Below, in pieces: positions 1-10,654 of a stretch of DNA of 64,000 bases. Below the pieces are notes generated by a model that worked only from the letters and a program-made list of their open reading frames with translations, was not told the origin of the DNA and made no database searches. Where the stretch lies: assembly GCA_011391125.1 (NCBI GenBank), contig JAABRE010000002.1, positions 1 through 64,000 on the forward strand. Reading direction: 5' to 3'. Source of the stretch: Synechococcales cyanobacterium S06 (GTDB lineage: Bacteria; Cyanobacteriota; Cyanobacteriia; Cyanobacteriales; JAABRE01). Both the position numbers and the translations under genes were made by a program. Position 1 is the stretch's first letter. The number at the start of each line of letters is the position of its first letter.

Positions 1-200
1 ATTTTATTTCTTTATTATCCATAATATGTTATTATTTTAAACTGTAATGTATCAAACATAATAACATATTATATGTTAATTTAATTACTCGTTTTAACTA
101 TTTTTTTTGATGTAATTCACTTATTTTAATAGGAAATAAGGGCCAAAAATAAGTTTTCACTACATAAAATACACTACCGAAAAATATTAATTAGATAATT

Positions 201-398
201 ATGAGTGTAACAGAAATTAAAGAAGCCGTAACTAAATTTTCCCCTGAAGAATTAACAGAATTTGCTGACTGGTTTAATGAATTTCAACAAAATTTATGGG
301 ATCAACAAATTGAAAAAGATTCTAGGGCTGGAAAATTAGACTTTCTGATTAAACAAGCAAAAAGACAATATCGGGAGGGAAAATGTAAACAATTGTGA
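201..398 (+). CDS. small antitoxin-like protein (65 aa), partner of the overlapping RelE/ParE-like frame
   Basis: Intact ORF whose stop overlaps the GTG start (395) of a RelE-like reading frame (GTGA overlap). Confidence 0.55.
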   Translation: MSVTEIKEAVTKFSPEELTEFADWFNEFQQNLWDQQIEKDSRAGKLDFLIKQAKRQYREGKCKQL

Positions 399-653
399 AA
401 TATTTTACGACTCCAGAATTTTGGGATTATTATCATCAATTACCAAAAGAACTCCAAAAATTAGCAGCTAAAAATTATCAATTGCTCAAACAAAATCCAA
501 AACATCCATCATTCATTACATTTGAAAAAAATCGGTGATTTATGGTCAGTTAGAATTGGCAAAAATTACCGATCATTAGGTTATGAAGAATCAGAAGGTA
601 TGGTCTGGTTTTGGATTGGTTCTCACTCAGAATATGATCAAATTTTGTCTTAA
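395..653 (+). pseudogene. RelE/ParE-like toxin, frameshifted
   Basis: Frame 1 reads MKYFTTPEFWDYYHQLPKELQKLAAKNYQLLKQNPKHPSFITFEKNR*; the next frame continues as KIGDLWSVRIGKNYRSLGYEESEGMVWFWIGSHSEYDQILS*. Break lies in an A-run near 525-533. Confidence 0.7.
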
Positions 654-773
654 ATTAATCTATTTGTCGGGTGGGTAAAACGGCGCTAAAACCTGCTTAA
701 TACCTTGAAATTTTACCTTTTTGAGCCATTTCTTATAATTTTTTTGTGTAAATTGCTAATATTTTAAAAAACT

Positions 774-1169
774 TTAAAAACCGATAATATTTTCTCTTAA
801 TTCTTCTATTTTTTCGATAATATTTTTAGCTAATTTTAAAGCAAATTTAGCATCATTATTAAGTTTAAAAATAGTATCCTGATAATCAGCTTTATTTCTC
901 AATCTGCGTAAATCACTTAAATCTTTGCCTATTTCTCTGATCGTTTTGTTAGTAGCATTTTTAAGTCTATCAGCTACAAATTGATGTACATTTTCATTGG
1001 GAGCAGCTTCTTCATTTAATTCCTCTTTTAAATAATTTCTAGCGAGACAAAAAGCAGCATAATAGGCCCTACTAATTGATGACCTTTGTTTAGCTTCATC
1101 AGTATCTGTAGAAACTAATTCAGAGGCTAAATCGTAATATTTTGACCAATCAAATTTCATCAAAATCAA
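774..1169 (-). CDS. HEPN-domain-like protein
   Basis: ISRAYYAAFCLARNYL and LRRLRNKADYQ resemble HEPN proteins; overlaps the upstream ORF by 20 bp. Confidence 0.6.
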   Translation of the reverse strand: MILMKFDWSKYYDLASELVSTDTDEAKQRSSISRAYYAAFCLARNYLKEELNEEAAPNENVHQFVADRLKNATNKTIREIGKDLSDLRRLRNKADYQDTIFKLNNDAKFALKLAKNIIEKIEELRENIIGF

Positions 1170-1746
1170 TATAAATATCTAAATTATTATCTAAAGTTAA
1201 GGAAAAATCTAACCACCAATTATGCTCTAATAATTTTAATTTATCAAAAGCTTCATCAACATCAAAATTAATATGAATAGCAATTCCTAATTCTTTAAAA
1301 CCAAAAATTTCTGGATCTTCTAAGAATTTTAAAACTAATTTTGCCTCAGTAAATATCTTTTTAATTTCTTGATCAGCTTCTAATAAAATAGAAATTAATT
1401 TAATATTTTTCAGTAAACATTGTTCAAGTTCAGGATAATTTTTTATTATATATTTTTCTTTTATTTGATTAATATTTTTCTGCAAAGTCAAAATAATATC
1501 CTGATTAATAACAGGATTAGATATATCTGTTAATAATGATTGATTTATTAATGTATTTGCTTTTGATTTTAATAATAAAAGATTTGTATCTATAGAAGGC
1601 AAAAAATCTATCTTTTCAACTCTTCTAATATTTTGCTGAGTTGAATTACTTATGTAATTACTTTGATCATATTTTTTGATTTTTGTATTAGTTTCTTTAA
1701 TTTTATTTTCTGAAATATTTATTCTTTTATCTAGTATTGTTACCAT
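1150..1746 (-). CDS. uncharacterised protein (198 aa) between a TIGR04255-like and a HEPN-like gene
   Basis: Intact ORF; start overlaps the upstream stop (TAATG) and its 3' end overlaps the HEPN gene. Confidence 0.6.
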   Translation of the reverse strand: MVTILDKRINISENKIKETNTKIKKYDQSNYISNSTQQNIRRVEKIDFLPSIDTNLLLLKSKANTLINQSLLTDISNPVINQDIILTLQKNINQIKEKYIIKNYPELEQCLLKNIKLISILLEADQEIKKIFTEAKLVLKFLEDPEIFGFKELGIAIHINFDVDEAFDKLKLLEHNWWLDFSLTLDNNLDIYIDFDEI

Positions 1747-2531
1747 TATTCAAAACTCCTTAATAAATCGCCTTCAACTAAAGTAAAAAACCAATTATGA
1801 GTAACGTCATGAGCTTCTTCTAACCATTGTTCTAAATGTAAAGAAATTTCTGATATATCTGATATATTATTACCATTAGATTGAATTATTGTTTCCCAAA
1901 TTAAAGCATCAGTAATTGTATTTCCAGTATTATCTAACTTTTGACCTTTAAATATATGAAAATTGATAACTCCTTTTGGCCGCTCACAATCAAAGGCAAA
2001 TCGTAGATCTATATGTACAGGATTGTTATTAATAGATGTATTTTCAAAAAATGAATTATTAAGGGATAAATTTATTTTCATTTTATCTTTTAAAAAGTTA
2101 TAAATATTCTCATTAGAATTAATATCTATAGCGTTAATATATTTTAAAAGCATACTTTGTACTTGAAATTTATCTTTATTTGGATAAACTTCAATTAAAT
2201 TCTTGATAACATCAATAATTCTTGGTTTAAAATCTTCCCAAACATAATTTTCTGTATCATTAAGAGTTAAAATTCCGGTTCCTAATTGTACCAAAGGCCA
2301 TCCTTTTTCACTTTTAAATCTATGTTTGACAATTCCATCCGCCATCAGTTCAGGAATAGCAGCTAAAGATAATTGTTCATAGTTGGGATAAGTTGAATTG
2401 ATTCGATCAAATAGTCTGCCAAACATTAACTGAGTGTTTAGGTCAAGAACTGATTGACCAGAGTTTTCGGGAGACCATTTAATCTCAAATATTGCTTCAA
2501 TTAAAGGTTTATTTTTTAGATTGACTGTCAT
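1746..2531 (-). CDS. TIGR04255 family-like protein
   Basis: N-terminal NKPLIEAIFEIKW motif and overall layout resemble TIGR04255. Confidence 0.65.
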   Translation of the reverse strand: MTVNLKNKPLIEAIFEIKWSPENSGQSVLDLNTQLMFGRLFDRINSTYPNYEQLSLAAIPELMADGIVKHRFKSEKGWPLVQLGTGILTLNDTENYVWEDFKPRIIDVIKNLIEVYPNKDKFQVQSMLLKYINAIDINSNENIYNFLKDKMKINLSLNNSFFENTSINNNPVHIDLRFAFDCERPKGVINFHIFKGQKLDNTGNTITDALIWETIIQSNGNNISDISEISLHLEQWLEEAHDVTHNWFFTLVEGDLLRSFE

Positions 2532-2622
2532 TTATTTTAAAAACATAACTTTTTAGTAAAGATTAGCATATTAATTGCTAATCCAGAAAAATTTTAGGTG
2601 AGAATAAACCCACCAAAATTAG

Positions 2623-2698
2623 ATTAAACCGAGGTTAATTCCTTGGTAACAGCGAAGCTTCGGGACTATCGGCCTCAGAAGGAGGTACAATTTGCCAG
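2623..2698 (-). pseudogene. orphan copy of the glsF 3' end (fragment)
   Basis: Near-identical to 5022-5095 apart from a 6/8-nt difference; encodes [15 protein letters not shown]. Confidence 0.85.
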
Positions 2699-2702
2699 TT
2701 GG

Positions 2703-2891
2703 TAGGGTGCGTCACATTGTCAAGATATAGTGATTCCAATTAAGATTAAAACAGTTGAAAAATAGGTTCGTAGTTGCGCTTTAGCGCTTCTTAGGACTAA
2801 AGTCCAACAACAAACTAAAAACTTTTGTTTAATTTTTATTTGGAATTACTATAATAACAAAAATTGTAATTTGTCAGTGTGACGCACCCTA
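2703..2891. repeat. TAGGGTGCGTCAC-type inverted-repeat element, interrupted by the 124-bp MITE
   Basis: Ends TAGGGTGCGTCAC...GTGACGCACCCTA; uninterrupted copy at 4007-4069. Confidence 0.8.
2728..2851. mobile_element. 124-bp MITE (copy 1), TA-flanked
   Basis: TAGTGATTCCAATTAAGATTAAA...TTTAATTTTTATTTGGAATTACTA imperfect TIRs, TA on both sides. Confidence 0.85.
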
Positions 2892-2965
2892 CAGAAACTA
2901 CAGAAACTAGCAATTACTGAATACCTTTAATTAATAATCCGTTTTACCCACCAAATCTGTATAAA

Positions 2966-3229
2966 TTATACGGCAGAAAAAACACTAGGAGCATCTCTTA
3001 ATAAACCTTCTGTACTAATATCCTCGTCAATTTCTTCCCAATGAATACCATAGCCACCCCCACAAATCTCCCACTTTTCTAACTGTTGAATATTAGATTT
3101 TAAAAGTTTGGGATACCAAGCCAAGGGCACAGAAATAATACGTCCATCCATTAATTCTACGGTAATATAATCCTCAGTAAACTGAACATTTTTAACTCTT
3201 TCATCGGTTTTCTTTGTTAAAATACTCAT
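2966..3229 (-). CDS. DUF2442-like protein
   Basis: VELMDGRIISVPLAWYPKL...WEICGGGYGIHWEEIDEDISTEGLL; start taken at MSILTKK inside the longer ORF. Confidence 0.75.
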   Translation of the reverse strand: MSILTKKTDERVKNVQFTEDYITVELMDGRIISVPLAWYPKLLKSNIQQLEKWEICGGGYGIHWEEIDEDISTEGLLRDAPSVFSAV

Positions 3230-3446
3230 GCCAATTCTCCAAAAATTTACTTTGATATTCTTCGACAATTAAATACAATTTTCTCAATTCTTTTGCATTA
3301 AAACCAATATTTTTAGCTAAAGAAACGGGTTTTAACCAAAATTAAGCGGACAAATTATCCCTATCAACATGAATATGAGGTGGTTCATTTGGTTCATGAC
3401 TATAAAAGTAAAATCTAGAGGAACCAATTTTTAAAACTGTAGGCAT
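3201..3446 (-). pseudogene. DUF4160-like protein with an in-frame stop
   Basis: MPTVLKIGSSRFYFYSHEPNEPPHIHVDRDNLSA*FWLKPVSLAKNIGFNAKELRKLYLIVEEYQSKFLENWHEYFNKENR*; overlaps the DUF2442 start. Confidence 0.75.
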
Positions 3447-3500
3447 TTTTTCAAAAGTAGTATTTTATAAATTGTAAGCATTTTGTTACTCCTAAATAAT

Positions 3501-3719
3501 TTAACAAGCAATTAAACTTTGTGGAATGGGTAATTCTTTTCCTGTCTCTTGATATTCTTCTATTAATAATTCTAAAACCTCCCTAGCATTTTTTAAAGCT
3601 TCCTCATAAGTATCACCATGGGTGTGATATTTTTGGCTAGTAAATTCTGGCAAATGTACTAAATAACATTCATCTTCGTTACTCCATTGAATCACAATTG
3701 TATAAGGTAAATTATTCAT
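3501..3719 (-). CDS. HicB-like antitoxin
   Basis: YTIVIQWSNEDECYLVHLPEF...HGDTYEEALKNAREVLELLIEEYQETGKELPIP. Confidence 0.8.
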   Translation of the reverse strand: MNNLPYTIVIQWSNEDECYLVHLPEFTSQKYHTHGDTYEEALKNAREVLELLIEEYQETGKELPIPQSLIAC

Positions 3720-3721
3720 AA

Positions 3722-3899
3722 TTAATTATTTTCCTCTTGAATTAATTTTAATTTAGCTAATTTTTCGGCTACTTCTTTCTCCTGATATTTTTTAGCATCA
3801 TCACCATCTTTACCTGATATTGTAATAGGGTCTTCTGGTAATAATTCATGATACCAACGGGTATGACTTCCTTTTGCTGAACGAAAGACAAAACCGATT
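3722..3899 (-). pseudogene. HicA-like toxin, N-terminus missing
   Basis: GFVFRSAKGSHTRWYHELLPEDPITISGKDGDDAKKYQEKEVAEKLAKLKLIQEENN*; no start, upstream sequence is dispersed repeat. Confidence 0.65.
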
Positions 3900-4006
3900 C
3901 AATACCTATAATTAATTATCCGTTTGGCCCCACCAATTTTACCTTATAACCCAACCGCTTGGGTTTTTTAGATGGACTAATACCGAAAAAAGGGGGGAAT
4001 AGTTGG

Positions 4007-4069
4007 TAGGGTGCGTCACATTGTCAAGATAATGACAAAAATTGTAATTTATCTGTGTGACGCACCCTA
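4007..4069. repeat. TAGGGTGCGTCAC inverted-repeat element, uninterrupted
   Basis: TAGGGTGCGTCACATTGTC...CTGTGTGACGCACCCTA. Confidence 0.8.
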
Positions 4070-4211
4070 CAGAAACTAGCAATTACTGAATACCTTTAAT
4101 TAATTATCCGTTTGGCCTCACATAAGCAATTGGTGGGCAATTTCCCATTATAATGATACATTATCCCCTTTAAAACAATTACCAACTCTATAAACTTAAA
4201 TTAAGTAATTG

Positions 4212-4350
4212 TAGGGTGGGTAAAACGGCGAAAAAACCGGCTTAATACCCATAATTAATTGTCCGTTTTGCCCACCTTTGCAATTGGTGGGCAATTGCGA
4301 ATTACCATCAAAATTTATTCCCTCAATTAATCCCGCAATTACCCACCCTA
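4212..4350. repeat. TAGGGTGGGTAAAACGG-type palindromic repeat cluster
   Basis: TAGGGTGGGTAAAACGGCG ... GTCCGTTTTGCCCACC ... ACCCACCCTA. Confidence 0.6.
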
Positions 4351-4455
4351 CTAACTACAAACTACTTGTTTTGAAAGTACACACATTTATTGACAAAATA
4401 GAGAAATAGTTATATCATTATATTTTATTTTCATTTTGGTATTTACCTTTATAGT

Positions 4456-4965
4456 ATGTTAAAAAAATCTTTTTTATTATCTATATTAATAACTTTTGTT
4501 ATTTCAAACAATGCTTTAGCCCAATATGCTTCTTCTCCAGCTGCTAGAGACTTAATTAACTCATTATATGAAGCAGAGAGTGCTTTAGAAGTTGGTGTTT
4601 CTAATGAAGAATATAAGCAATATGCTATTAAAATAAACACTAAACTTAATGTTTTTTTAACAACATCTGATTATAGAGAACATCCTCTTGGAGGTAATTT
4701 ATTAAGAACAGCTGAAGATTTTGTCAAAATAAATGAAGTCCAGAATATTTCAAATTATGTACTACCTTTTCCAGTAAATTTAACTAAATATCAAATTCTT
4801 TTGGCAACAAATAATTTTAATAATTTAAAAGAATGTTTAAAAAATATTAAATATCCTCTGTGCTATTCTATTCCACAATTGGAAATAATAAATCAACAAG
4901 ATGAAAAGGGTTGCTCGGAACTAGAAGGTTGGGGCTTATCTTATCAATGTAAAATAGAACCTTGA
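4456..4965 (+). CDS. putative secreted protein of unknown function (169 aa)
   Basis: Signal-peptide-like N-terminus MLKKSFLLSILITFVISNNALAQ. Confidence 0.6.
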   Translation: MLKKSFLLSILITFVISNNALAQYASSPAARDLINSLYEAESALEVGVSNEEYKQYAIKINTKLNVFLTTSDYREHPLGGNLLRTAEDFVKINEVQNISNYVLPFPVNLTKYQILLATNNFNNLKECLKNIKYPLCYSIPQLEIINQQDEKGCSELEGWGLSYQCKIEP

Positions 4966-5022
4966 GTAATAGTAAGTCTGTAGGGTGGGCATTGCCCACC
5001 TTATGATATGGTATTAAACTAA

Positions 5023-8000
5023 TTAAACCGAGGTTAATTCCTTGCTTTGGGAAGCTTCGGGACTATCGGCCTCAGAAGGAGGTACAATTTGCCAGAATTT
5101 GGGTAAATAGGTCGCCCAATCCGCTAAAATTGCTTTACCTTTGGCGCTACCTGTTTTGTCAACGTGTGCAGTAATCAAATCCTTGAGTTGTTTCTCACCT
5201 GCAAGGGTGCAAACCCGTTGCATTTTCACAATTTCGGGGTTAACTTTCTCAGCAAAATGGGGGTCTTCATCAAGGATGTATGCTAAACCTCCTGTCATAC
5301 CTGCACCCATATTCCGGCCAACTTTGCCTAACACCACAATGACACCACCCGTCATGTATTCGCAGCAGTGATCGCCCGTGCCTTCAACGATCGCCACACC
5401 CAAGGAATTACGCACCGCGAAACGCTCTCCAGCGCGTCCATTGGCGAAAAGTACGCCACCTGTTGCACCGTATAAACAAGTGTTACCGATAATTACGTTA
5501 TCTTCAGCAGGGTAAGTTGCGTCAGCAGGAGGTACAATGACGACTTCGCCACCATTCATCCCTTTACAAACGTAGTCGTTGGCTTCTCCTTCCAAATACA
5601 GATTCATTCCCAAGATGTTGAAAGCGCCGAAACTCTGGCCAGCAGCACCTTTGAAGCGAATATTAAGCGCTCCAGAATAGCCTTCATTACCGTATTTCTT
5701 GGCGATCGCACCGGCAATACGCGCACCGACAGAGCGATCGGTATTGACAATTTTAACCTGTTTATTGACAGCACCTTGATCCCGAATCGCAACTTGAATC
5801 GCCTGATCAGCTAAAATTTCATCATCCAAAACCGGACCATTAGAATGGACATCACCATGATTTAACCAACTACGATCGCCCTTAACGTCAGGTAAATTAA
5901 GGAGACAACCCAAATTTAAGCCATTGGTTTTACTGACAAAAGCCGAGTCATCCACGGTTAAAAAATCAGCACGGCCGATGACCTCATTGAGACTACGATA
6001 GCCCAAATGAGCCAAGAGAGAGCGCACTTCCTCCGCAATAAAATAGAAGAAATTAACCACATCCCCCGGCACACCTGAGAAACGTTGACGTAACCTTTCT
6101 TGTTGAGTAGCCACTCCCACAGGGCAATTATTAGTGTGGCAAACGCGAGCCATGATGCAACCTTCCGCAATCATCGCAATTGAGCCAAAACCGTATTCTT
6201 CAGCGCCCATCAGAGCAGCCATCAAAACATCCCAACCAGTCTTTAGTCCGCCATCAGCACGCAAAATAACCCTATCCCTGAGATTGTTCAACAGTAGGGT
6301 GCTATGTACTTCAGTTACCCCCAATTCCCACGGACATCCTGCGTGTTTAATTGAACTTAAGGGCGACGCACCTGTACCTCCGTCGTGACCAGAAATTTGG
6401 ATAATATCAGCGTTGGCTTTTGCTACCCCAGCGGAGATCGTGCCGATGCCGATTTCTGCCACTAATTTGACGGAAACCTTAGCCCTTGGGTTTATTTGAT
6501 GCAGGTCATAGATTAATTGCGCCAAGTCCTCAATGGAGTAAATATCGTGGTGGGGAGGAGGTGAAATCAGTGTTACACCTGGTTTTGAACGACGTAACAT
6601 GGCAATATAGGAGCTGACTTTTTTGCCGGGGAGTTGACCACCTTCGCCGGGTTTTGCACCTTGCGCCAATTTAATCTCCAATTGTTGCGCACTCATCAAA
6701 TATTCGGGGGTAACGCCAAATCTACCTGATGCAATCTGCTTAATTGCTGAACTCGCCGTGTCACCGTTGCGCAACCCTTTTAAATGGGGTAAAGTGGGAG
6801 AATTCCCCTCACTGTCCACATCCCCTAAAACCTTGTAACGAACGGGGTCTTCCCCTCCTTCACCAGAGTTGGATTTTGCACCCAAACGGTTCATGGCGAT
6901 CGCCAAGGTTTCGTGAGCTTCCCTCGACAACGCACCCAAGGACATTCCCCCGGTGCAGAATCTTTTCACAATGGCCTCGATGGATTCTACTTCGTCAACC
7001 GAGATGGAAGGGCGATCGGATTTTAAATCTAACAAATCCCTAAGAGCAGTTGCTGGACGGTTCTCTAAATAATTTTTATAAACCGCATAATGGTCATAGG
7101 ACTTGTTTTTAACCGCTTTATGTAGGGTTTTTGCCATTTCCGGTGAGTTCATGTGGTATTCACCATTCGGTTTGTAGTTAACAAAACCGTAATTTTCTAA
7201 CTTTTTACCCTCTAAAGTTGGGAATGCTCTACTGTGGAAATTGATCACTTCCTGCGCCAATTCAGCAATGGATAAACCACCAACACGGGAAGTAGTGCCG
7301 GTAAAAGCAATTTTGATTAAATCGGCTCCAATGCCGATCGCCTCAAAAATTTGCGCACCGTGGTAGGATGCTAAAAGGGAAATGCCCATTTTAGAAAGGA
7401 TTTTCAGCAAACCACCTTCCACAGCTTTGCGGTAATTTTTCAAAGCTGTTTCGAGGTCAATTTTATCGATTTTGCCTGCTTCCATCAATTTTTGCGTTTT
7501 AGAATTTTGCAACCATTGCGCAATAGTTTCTAAAGTAAGATAGGGACAGACTGCCGAAGCTCCATAACCGATTAAACAAGCAAAGTGGTGGGTACTCCAA
7601 CATTGCGCTGTATCCACAACCAAAGAAACTTGCAAGCGCAATCCTTGACTAATTAAATCATGTTGCACAGCACCTACAGCAACCAAAGGAGGAATATAGG
7701 TATTTTCCTCCGAAATCCCCCCCTTTCCAAGGGGGGTTAGGGGGGTTTCAAGAGGGTTTAGAGGGGTTTCAACGGGGGTTAGGGGGGATCTATCACTCAA
7801 AATCAGGATTTTTTTGCCACTTTTAACCGCATTTTCCGCAGCTTCACAGAGGTTTTTAAGGGCAGTTTCTAAACCATTTGGACCATTTTTCAGGGAAAAT
7901 AAAGTAGATAATTCCGCTACCTCTAATTTACTCTGTTTAATTAACTCTAGCTCACGATTATTCAAAACAGGACTTTCTAACTTAATCGTCGCTGCATCTT

Positions 8001-9675
8001 CTGGTTTTAAATCAAGTAAATTGCCCCGCGCGCCAAGGTGCATATTTAAGGACATGACGAGACTTTCGCGCAAAGGATCAATGGCTGGATTAGTCACCTG
8101 AGCAAAACGCTGCTTGAAATAATCGTAAATTAAACGGGGTTTGTCAGAAAGAACAGCCAAAGGAATGTCATCACCCATACAGAAAGTAGGCTCTTTCGCC
8201 GTTTCCGCCATTTCGGTGATAACCATGTCAACATCTTCCGCCGTGTAACCGAAAGCAGTTTGTAAACGCAACAATTCCGTTTCTGATAATTCTACCTTCT
8301 GGTCAAAACTTTGTGGAGTAAGGGTTTCACGGTGTTCATTGATCCAAGTTCCAAAAGGTTTTGCTTTGGAAATCCTATCCTTAATGTCCCAATTGTGGAG
8401 GATTTCATTAGTTTGCAAATCGACTGCAATCATTTGACCAGGGCCTAAACGGCCTTTTTCGATAATTTCCGACTCGGGGAGGTCAACAACACCAGCTTCC
8501 GAACCTACCACAATATAGCCATCCTTTGTAACACAATAGCGCGCCGGACGCAAACCATTGCGATCGAGGGTTGCACCGACAGTCTTCCCGTCACTAAACA
8601 CCAACAAAGCTGGACCATCCCAAGGCTCTTGTAAAGCGCTATGATACTCGTAAAAATCGGTAATTTCGGGGAATTTTGCCAATTCTGGCTGATTTTTGTA
8701 GGCTTCTGGTACTAAAATCATCGCAGCTTCGGGGATACTTCTACCTGTTCTAACCAGCAATTCCAAAGTGCTATCGAGGTTATAGGAGTCGCTATTATTA
8801 TTATTAACAATGGGAGTTAAAGCTTCCAAATCATCTTTTGTCCAACCAGGAGCAGATAAATTTGCTTCCCTAGTTTCCATCCAATTAATGTTACCTAAAA
8901 GGGTATTAATTTCGCCATTATGGCCTAATAATCGCATAGGTTGAGCAAAAGGCCATTTTGGCATGGTATTGGTACTAAAACGACGGTGATAAACCGCAAA
9001 ACGACTTTGGTAATTAGGGTTTGTTAAGTCGAGATAAAATTCTCCTAAAACCTCTGATCTAACTAACCCTTTATAGACAATTGTACGACAGGAAAAAGAA
9101 CAAATATAAAAGTCATCTGAGAGTTTTTTACCAACTTTTGAACGAGCAATATAAAGCTTTCTATCTAACTCGTCACCAGTCAAATTATCAGGACATTTTA
9201 CAATAATTTGCTCAATTTTTGGCTGATTTTCCTTTGCTTGAATCCCTAAAACCTCGGAGTTTACTGGAACTTCACGCCAGCCTAAAACTGTTAAGTTAGA
9301 TTCGGTTATAACCTGCTCTACATAAGCTTTTCCAGCCGATGCTTCTTGGAGATTTCTGGGCAAAAATACCATTCCTACGCCATAATGTTCAGGAGCAGGA
9401 ACAGCAATGTTATTTTCTGCAAACCAAGTTTCAAGTAATTCTGTAGGTAAAGCAGTCAAAACTCCTGCACCGTCTCCCGAATCACGATCTGCACTACAAC
9501 CACCACGATGTTCTAAACATCCTAAAGCCTTTAAAGCTTGTTCAATCAAAGTATGGCTTTTACGGTGATCTTGATAGGCAATAAAACCGACACCACAAGC
9601 GTCCCTTTCTTCCACTAACCAACGGGGACCCAGGGGCGCTATATTATTATTTACACTTACATTTTTTGCGTTCAT
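5023..9675 (-). CDS. glsF: ferredoxin-dependent glutamate synthase (Fd-GOGAT)
   Basis: 1550 aa; [80 protein letters not shown]; closer to recalled plant Fd-GOGAT than to NADPH-GOGAT. Confidence 0.95.
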   Translation of the reverse strand: MNAKNVSVNNNIAPLGPRWLVEERDACGVGFIAYQDHRKSHTLIEQALKALGCLEHRGGCSADRDSGDGAGVLTALPTELLETWFAENNIAVPAPEHYGVGMVFLPRNLQEASAGKAYVEQVITESNLTVLGWREVPVNSEVLGIQAKENQPKIEQIIVKCPDNLTGDELDRKLYIARSKVGKKLSDDFYICSFSCRTIVYKGLVRSEVLGEFYLDLTNPNYQSRFAVYHRRFSTNTMPKWPFAQPMRLLGHNGEINTLLGNINWMETREANLSAPGWTKDDLEALTPIVNNNNSDSYNLDSTLELLVRTGRSIPEAAMILVPEAYKNQPELAKFPEITDFYEYHSALQEPWDGPALLVFSDGKTVGATLDRNGLRPARYCVTKDGYIVVGSEAGVVDLPESEIIEKGRLGPGQMIAVDLQTNEILHNWDIKDRISKAKPFGTWINEHRETLTPQSFDQKVELSETELLRLQTAFGYTAEDVDMVITEMAETAKEPTFCMGDDIPLAVLSDKPRLIYDYFKQRFAQVTNPAIDPLRESLVMSLNMHLGARGNLLDLKPEDAATIKLESPVLNNRELELIKQSKLEVAELSTLFSLKNGPNGLETALKNLCEAAENAVKSGKKILILSDRSPLTPVETPLNPLETPLTPLGKGGISEENTYIPPLVAVGAVQHDLISQGLRLQVSLVVDTAQCWSTHHFACLIGYGASAVCPYLTLETIAQWLQNSKTQKLMEAGKIDKIDLETALKNYRKAVEGGLLKILSKMGISLLASYHGAQIFEAIGIGADLIKIAFTGTTSRVGGLSIAELAQEVINFHSRAFPTLEGKKLENYGFVNYKPNGEYHMNSPEMAKTLHKAVKNKSYDHYAVYKNYLENRPATALRDLLDLKSDRPSISVDEVESIEAIVKRFCTGGMSLGALSREAHETLAIAMNRLGAKSNSGEGGEDPVRYKVLGDVDSEGNSPTLPHLKGLRNGDTASSAIKQIASGRFGVTPEYLMSAQQLEIKLAQGAKPGEGGQLPGKKVSSYIAMLRRSKPGVTLISPPPHHDIYSIEDLAQLIYDLHQINPRAKVSVKLVAEIGIGTISAGVAKANADIIQISGHDGGTGASPLSSIKHAGCPWELGVTEVHSTLLLNNLRDRVILRADGGLKTGWDVLMAALMGAEEYGFGSIAMIAEGCIMARVCHTNNCPVGVATQQERLRQRFSGVPGDVVNFFYFIAEEVRSLLAHLGYRSLNEVIGRADFLTVDDSAFVSKTNGLNLGCLLNLPDVKGDRSWLNHGDVHSNGPVLDDEILADQAIQVAIRDQGAVNKQVKIVNTDRSVGARIAGAIAKKYGNEGYSGALNIRFKGAAGQSFGAFNILGMNLYLEGEANDYVCKGMNGGEVVIVPPADATYPAEDNVIIGNTCLYGATGGVLFANGRAGERFAVRNSLGVAIVEGTGDHCCEYMTGGVIVVLGKVGRNMGAGMTGGLAYILDEDPHFAEKVNPEIVKMQRVCTLAGEKQLKDLITAHVDKTGSAKGKAILADWATYLPKFWQIVPPSEADSPEASQSKELTSV
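7715..7788. repeat. C/G-rich dispersed repeat inserted in frame within glsF
   Basis: Coding strand: CCCCCTAACCCCCGTTGAAACCCCTCTAAACCCTCTTGAAACCCCCCTAACCCCCCTTGGAAAGGGGGGGAT, encoding [23 protein letters not shown]. Confidence 0.85.
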
Positions 9676-9973
9676 TTTTGTCAGAAATTCCCTAGTTTTA
9701 AGAATGTTCGATAATTGCTTTATTTGAAACCCTCACCCCCCTACCCCCTCTCCCTGTGGGAGAGGGGGAGTAAGATTTATAAAATTATTTGGGCTACCAT
9801 TTACTTTGCATTTTTTGCATTACAAATTACACTGAGACAAAGATCATACTATTTTTAAGAGTAACTTACCATTTTATCTGAAAATAAAGCTTTTCACAAG
9901 ATACCTGGTCTAATTCTTGGGGAAAACTTGTGATATAATGCTAATTATTGCAACTATTCTTGAGTAATTAATC

Positions 9974-10210
9974 GTGGATTTTGAAATTATTAGTAATATC
10001 ACCAATATTGAAATTATTGCCACAGGAACAGGGATTCGCAATCGTTTAAAATTACAGAAAAAATATGGCAAAGGTAAATGGAGAAAATTAAAAGGAATTG
10101 CTCAAGTTCAGCTTGAAAATGGTACGATCAGGTTAGCTGAAATCCATTGGTATGAAGCTCATGGGATTGGCAAAAAAGAATTTAAACTTAAATTACCTTT
10201 TTTAGATTAA
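9974..10210 (+). CDS. uncharacterised small basic protein (78 aa)
   Basis: Intact ORF, 2 bp from the next ORF, same strand. Confidence 0.55.
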   Translation: MDFEIISNITNIEIIATGTGIRNRLKLQKKYGKGKWRKLKGIAQVQLENGTIRLAEIHWYEAHGIGKKEFKLKLPFLD

Positions 10211-10212
10211 AT

Positions 10213-10449
10213 ATGAAAACAAATGTAGCTCAACTTAATTCGTTTGTTGTCTGTATTAATAATCAAGGCTACGAAGCTTCCCTAGAAGTTGGCAAAATCT
10301 ACCGTACTATTGCGGATGAAACAGCCAATCTTAATGGACTTATTCGAGTGATTGATGAAAGTGGCGAAGACTATGCTTTTGCTGCCAATCGTTTTTATCC
10401 TATCGAATTACCAAAACCTGTAGAAGAAGCCTTATTATCTGTGGCCTAA
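10213..10449 (+). CDS. uncharacterised small protein (78 aa)
   Basis: Intact ORF directly after the previous one. Confidence 0.55.
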   Translation: MKTNVAQLNSFVVCINNQGYEASLEVGKIYRTIADETANLNGLIRVIDESGEDYAFAANRFYPIELPKPVEEALLSVA

Positions 10450-10654
10450 TTAATGATTAATAATAAAATCAAGTTAAGTGAATCAAGACAACGGTTCACC
10501 AAGTAAAAAGTAACAAGTAGGGGGTCAATGTCCGTTAACCTCTACAATGAAGCCAAAAACTCGAATAAAAAATCTTATAATTTTATATTTTCCTTCAAAA
10601 GCTTTTAACCCATTTTTTGGGCAAATTATATTATAATTAGAGGAAAATAAATTA

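Noticed and set aside
4449-4640. 63-aa minus-strand ORF
   Set aside because: Antisense to the signal-peptide-bearing 4456-4965 gene.
5141-8101. ORFs antisense to or in other frames of glsF (5141, 5604, 5958, 6134, 6744, 7814)
   Set aside because: Low-complexity shadow ORFs inside a clearly coding gene; no recognisable domains.
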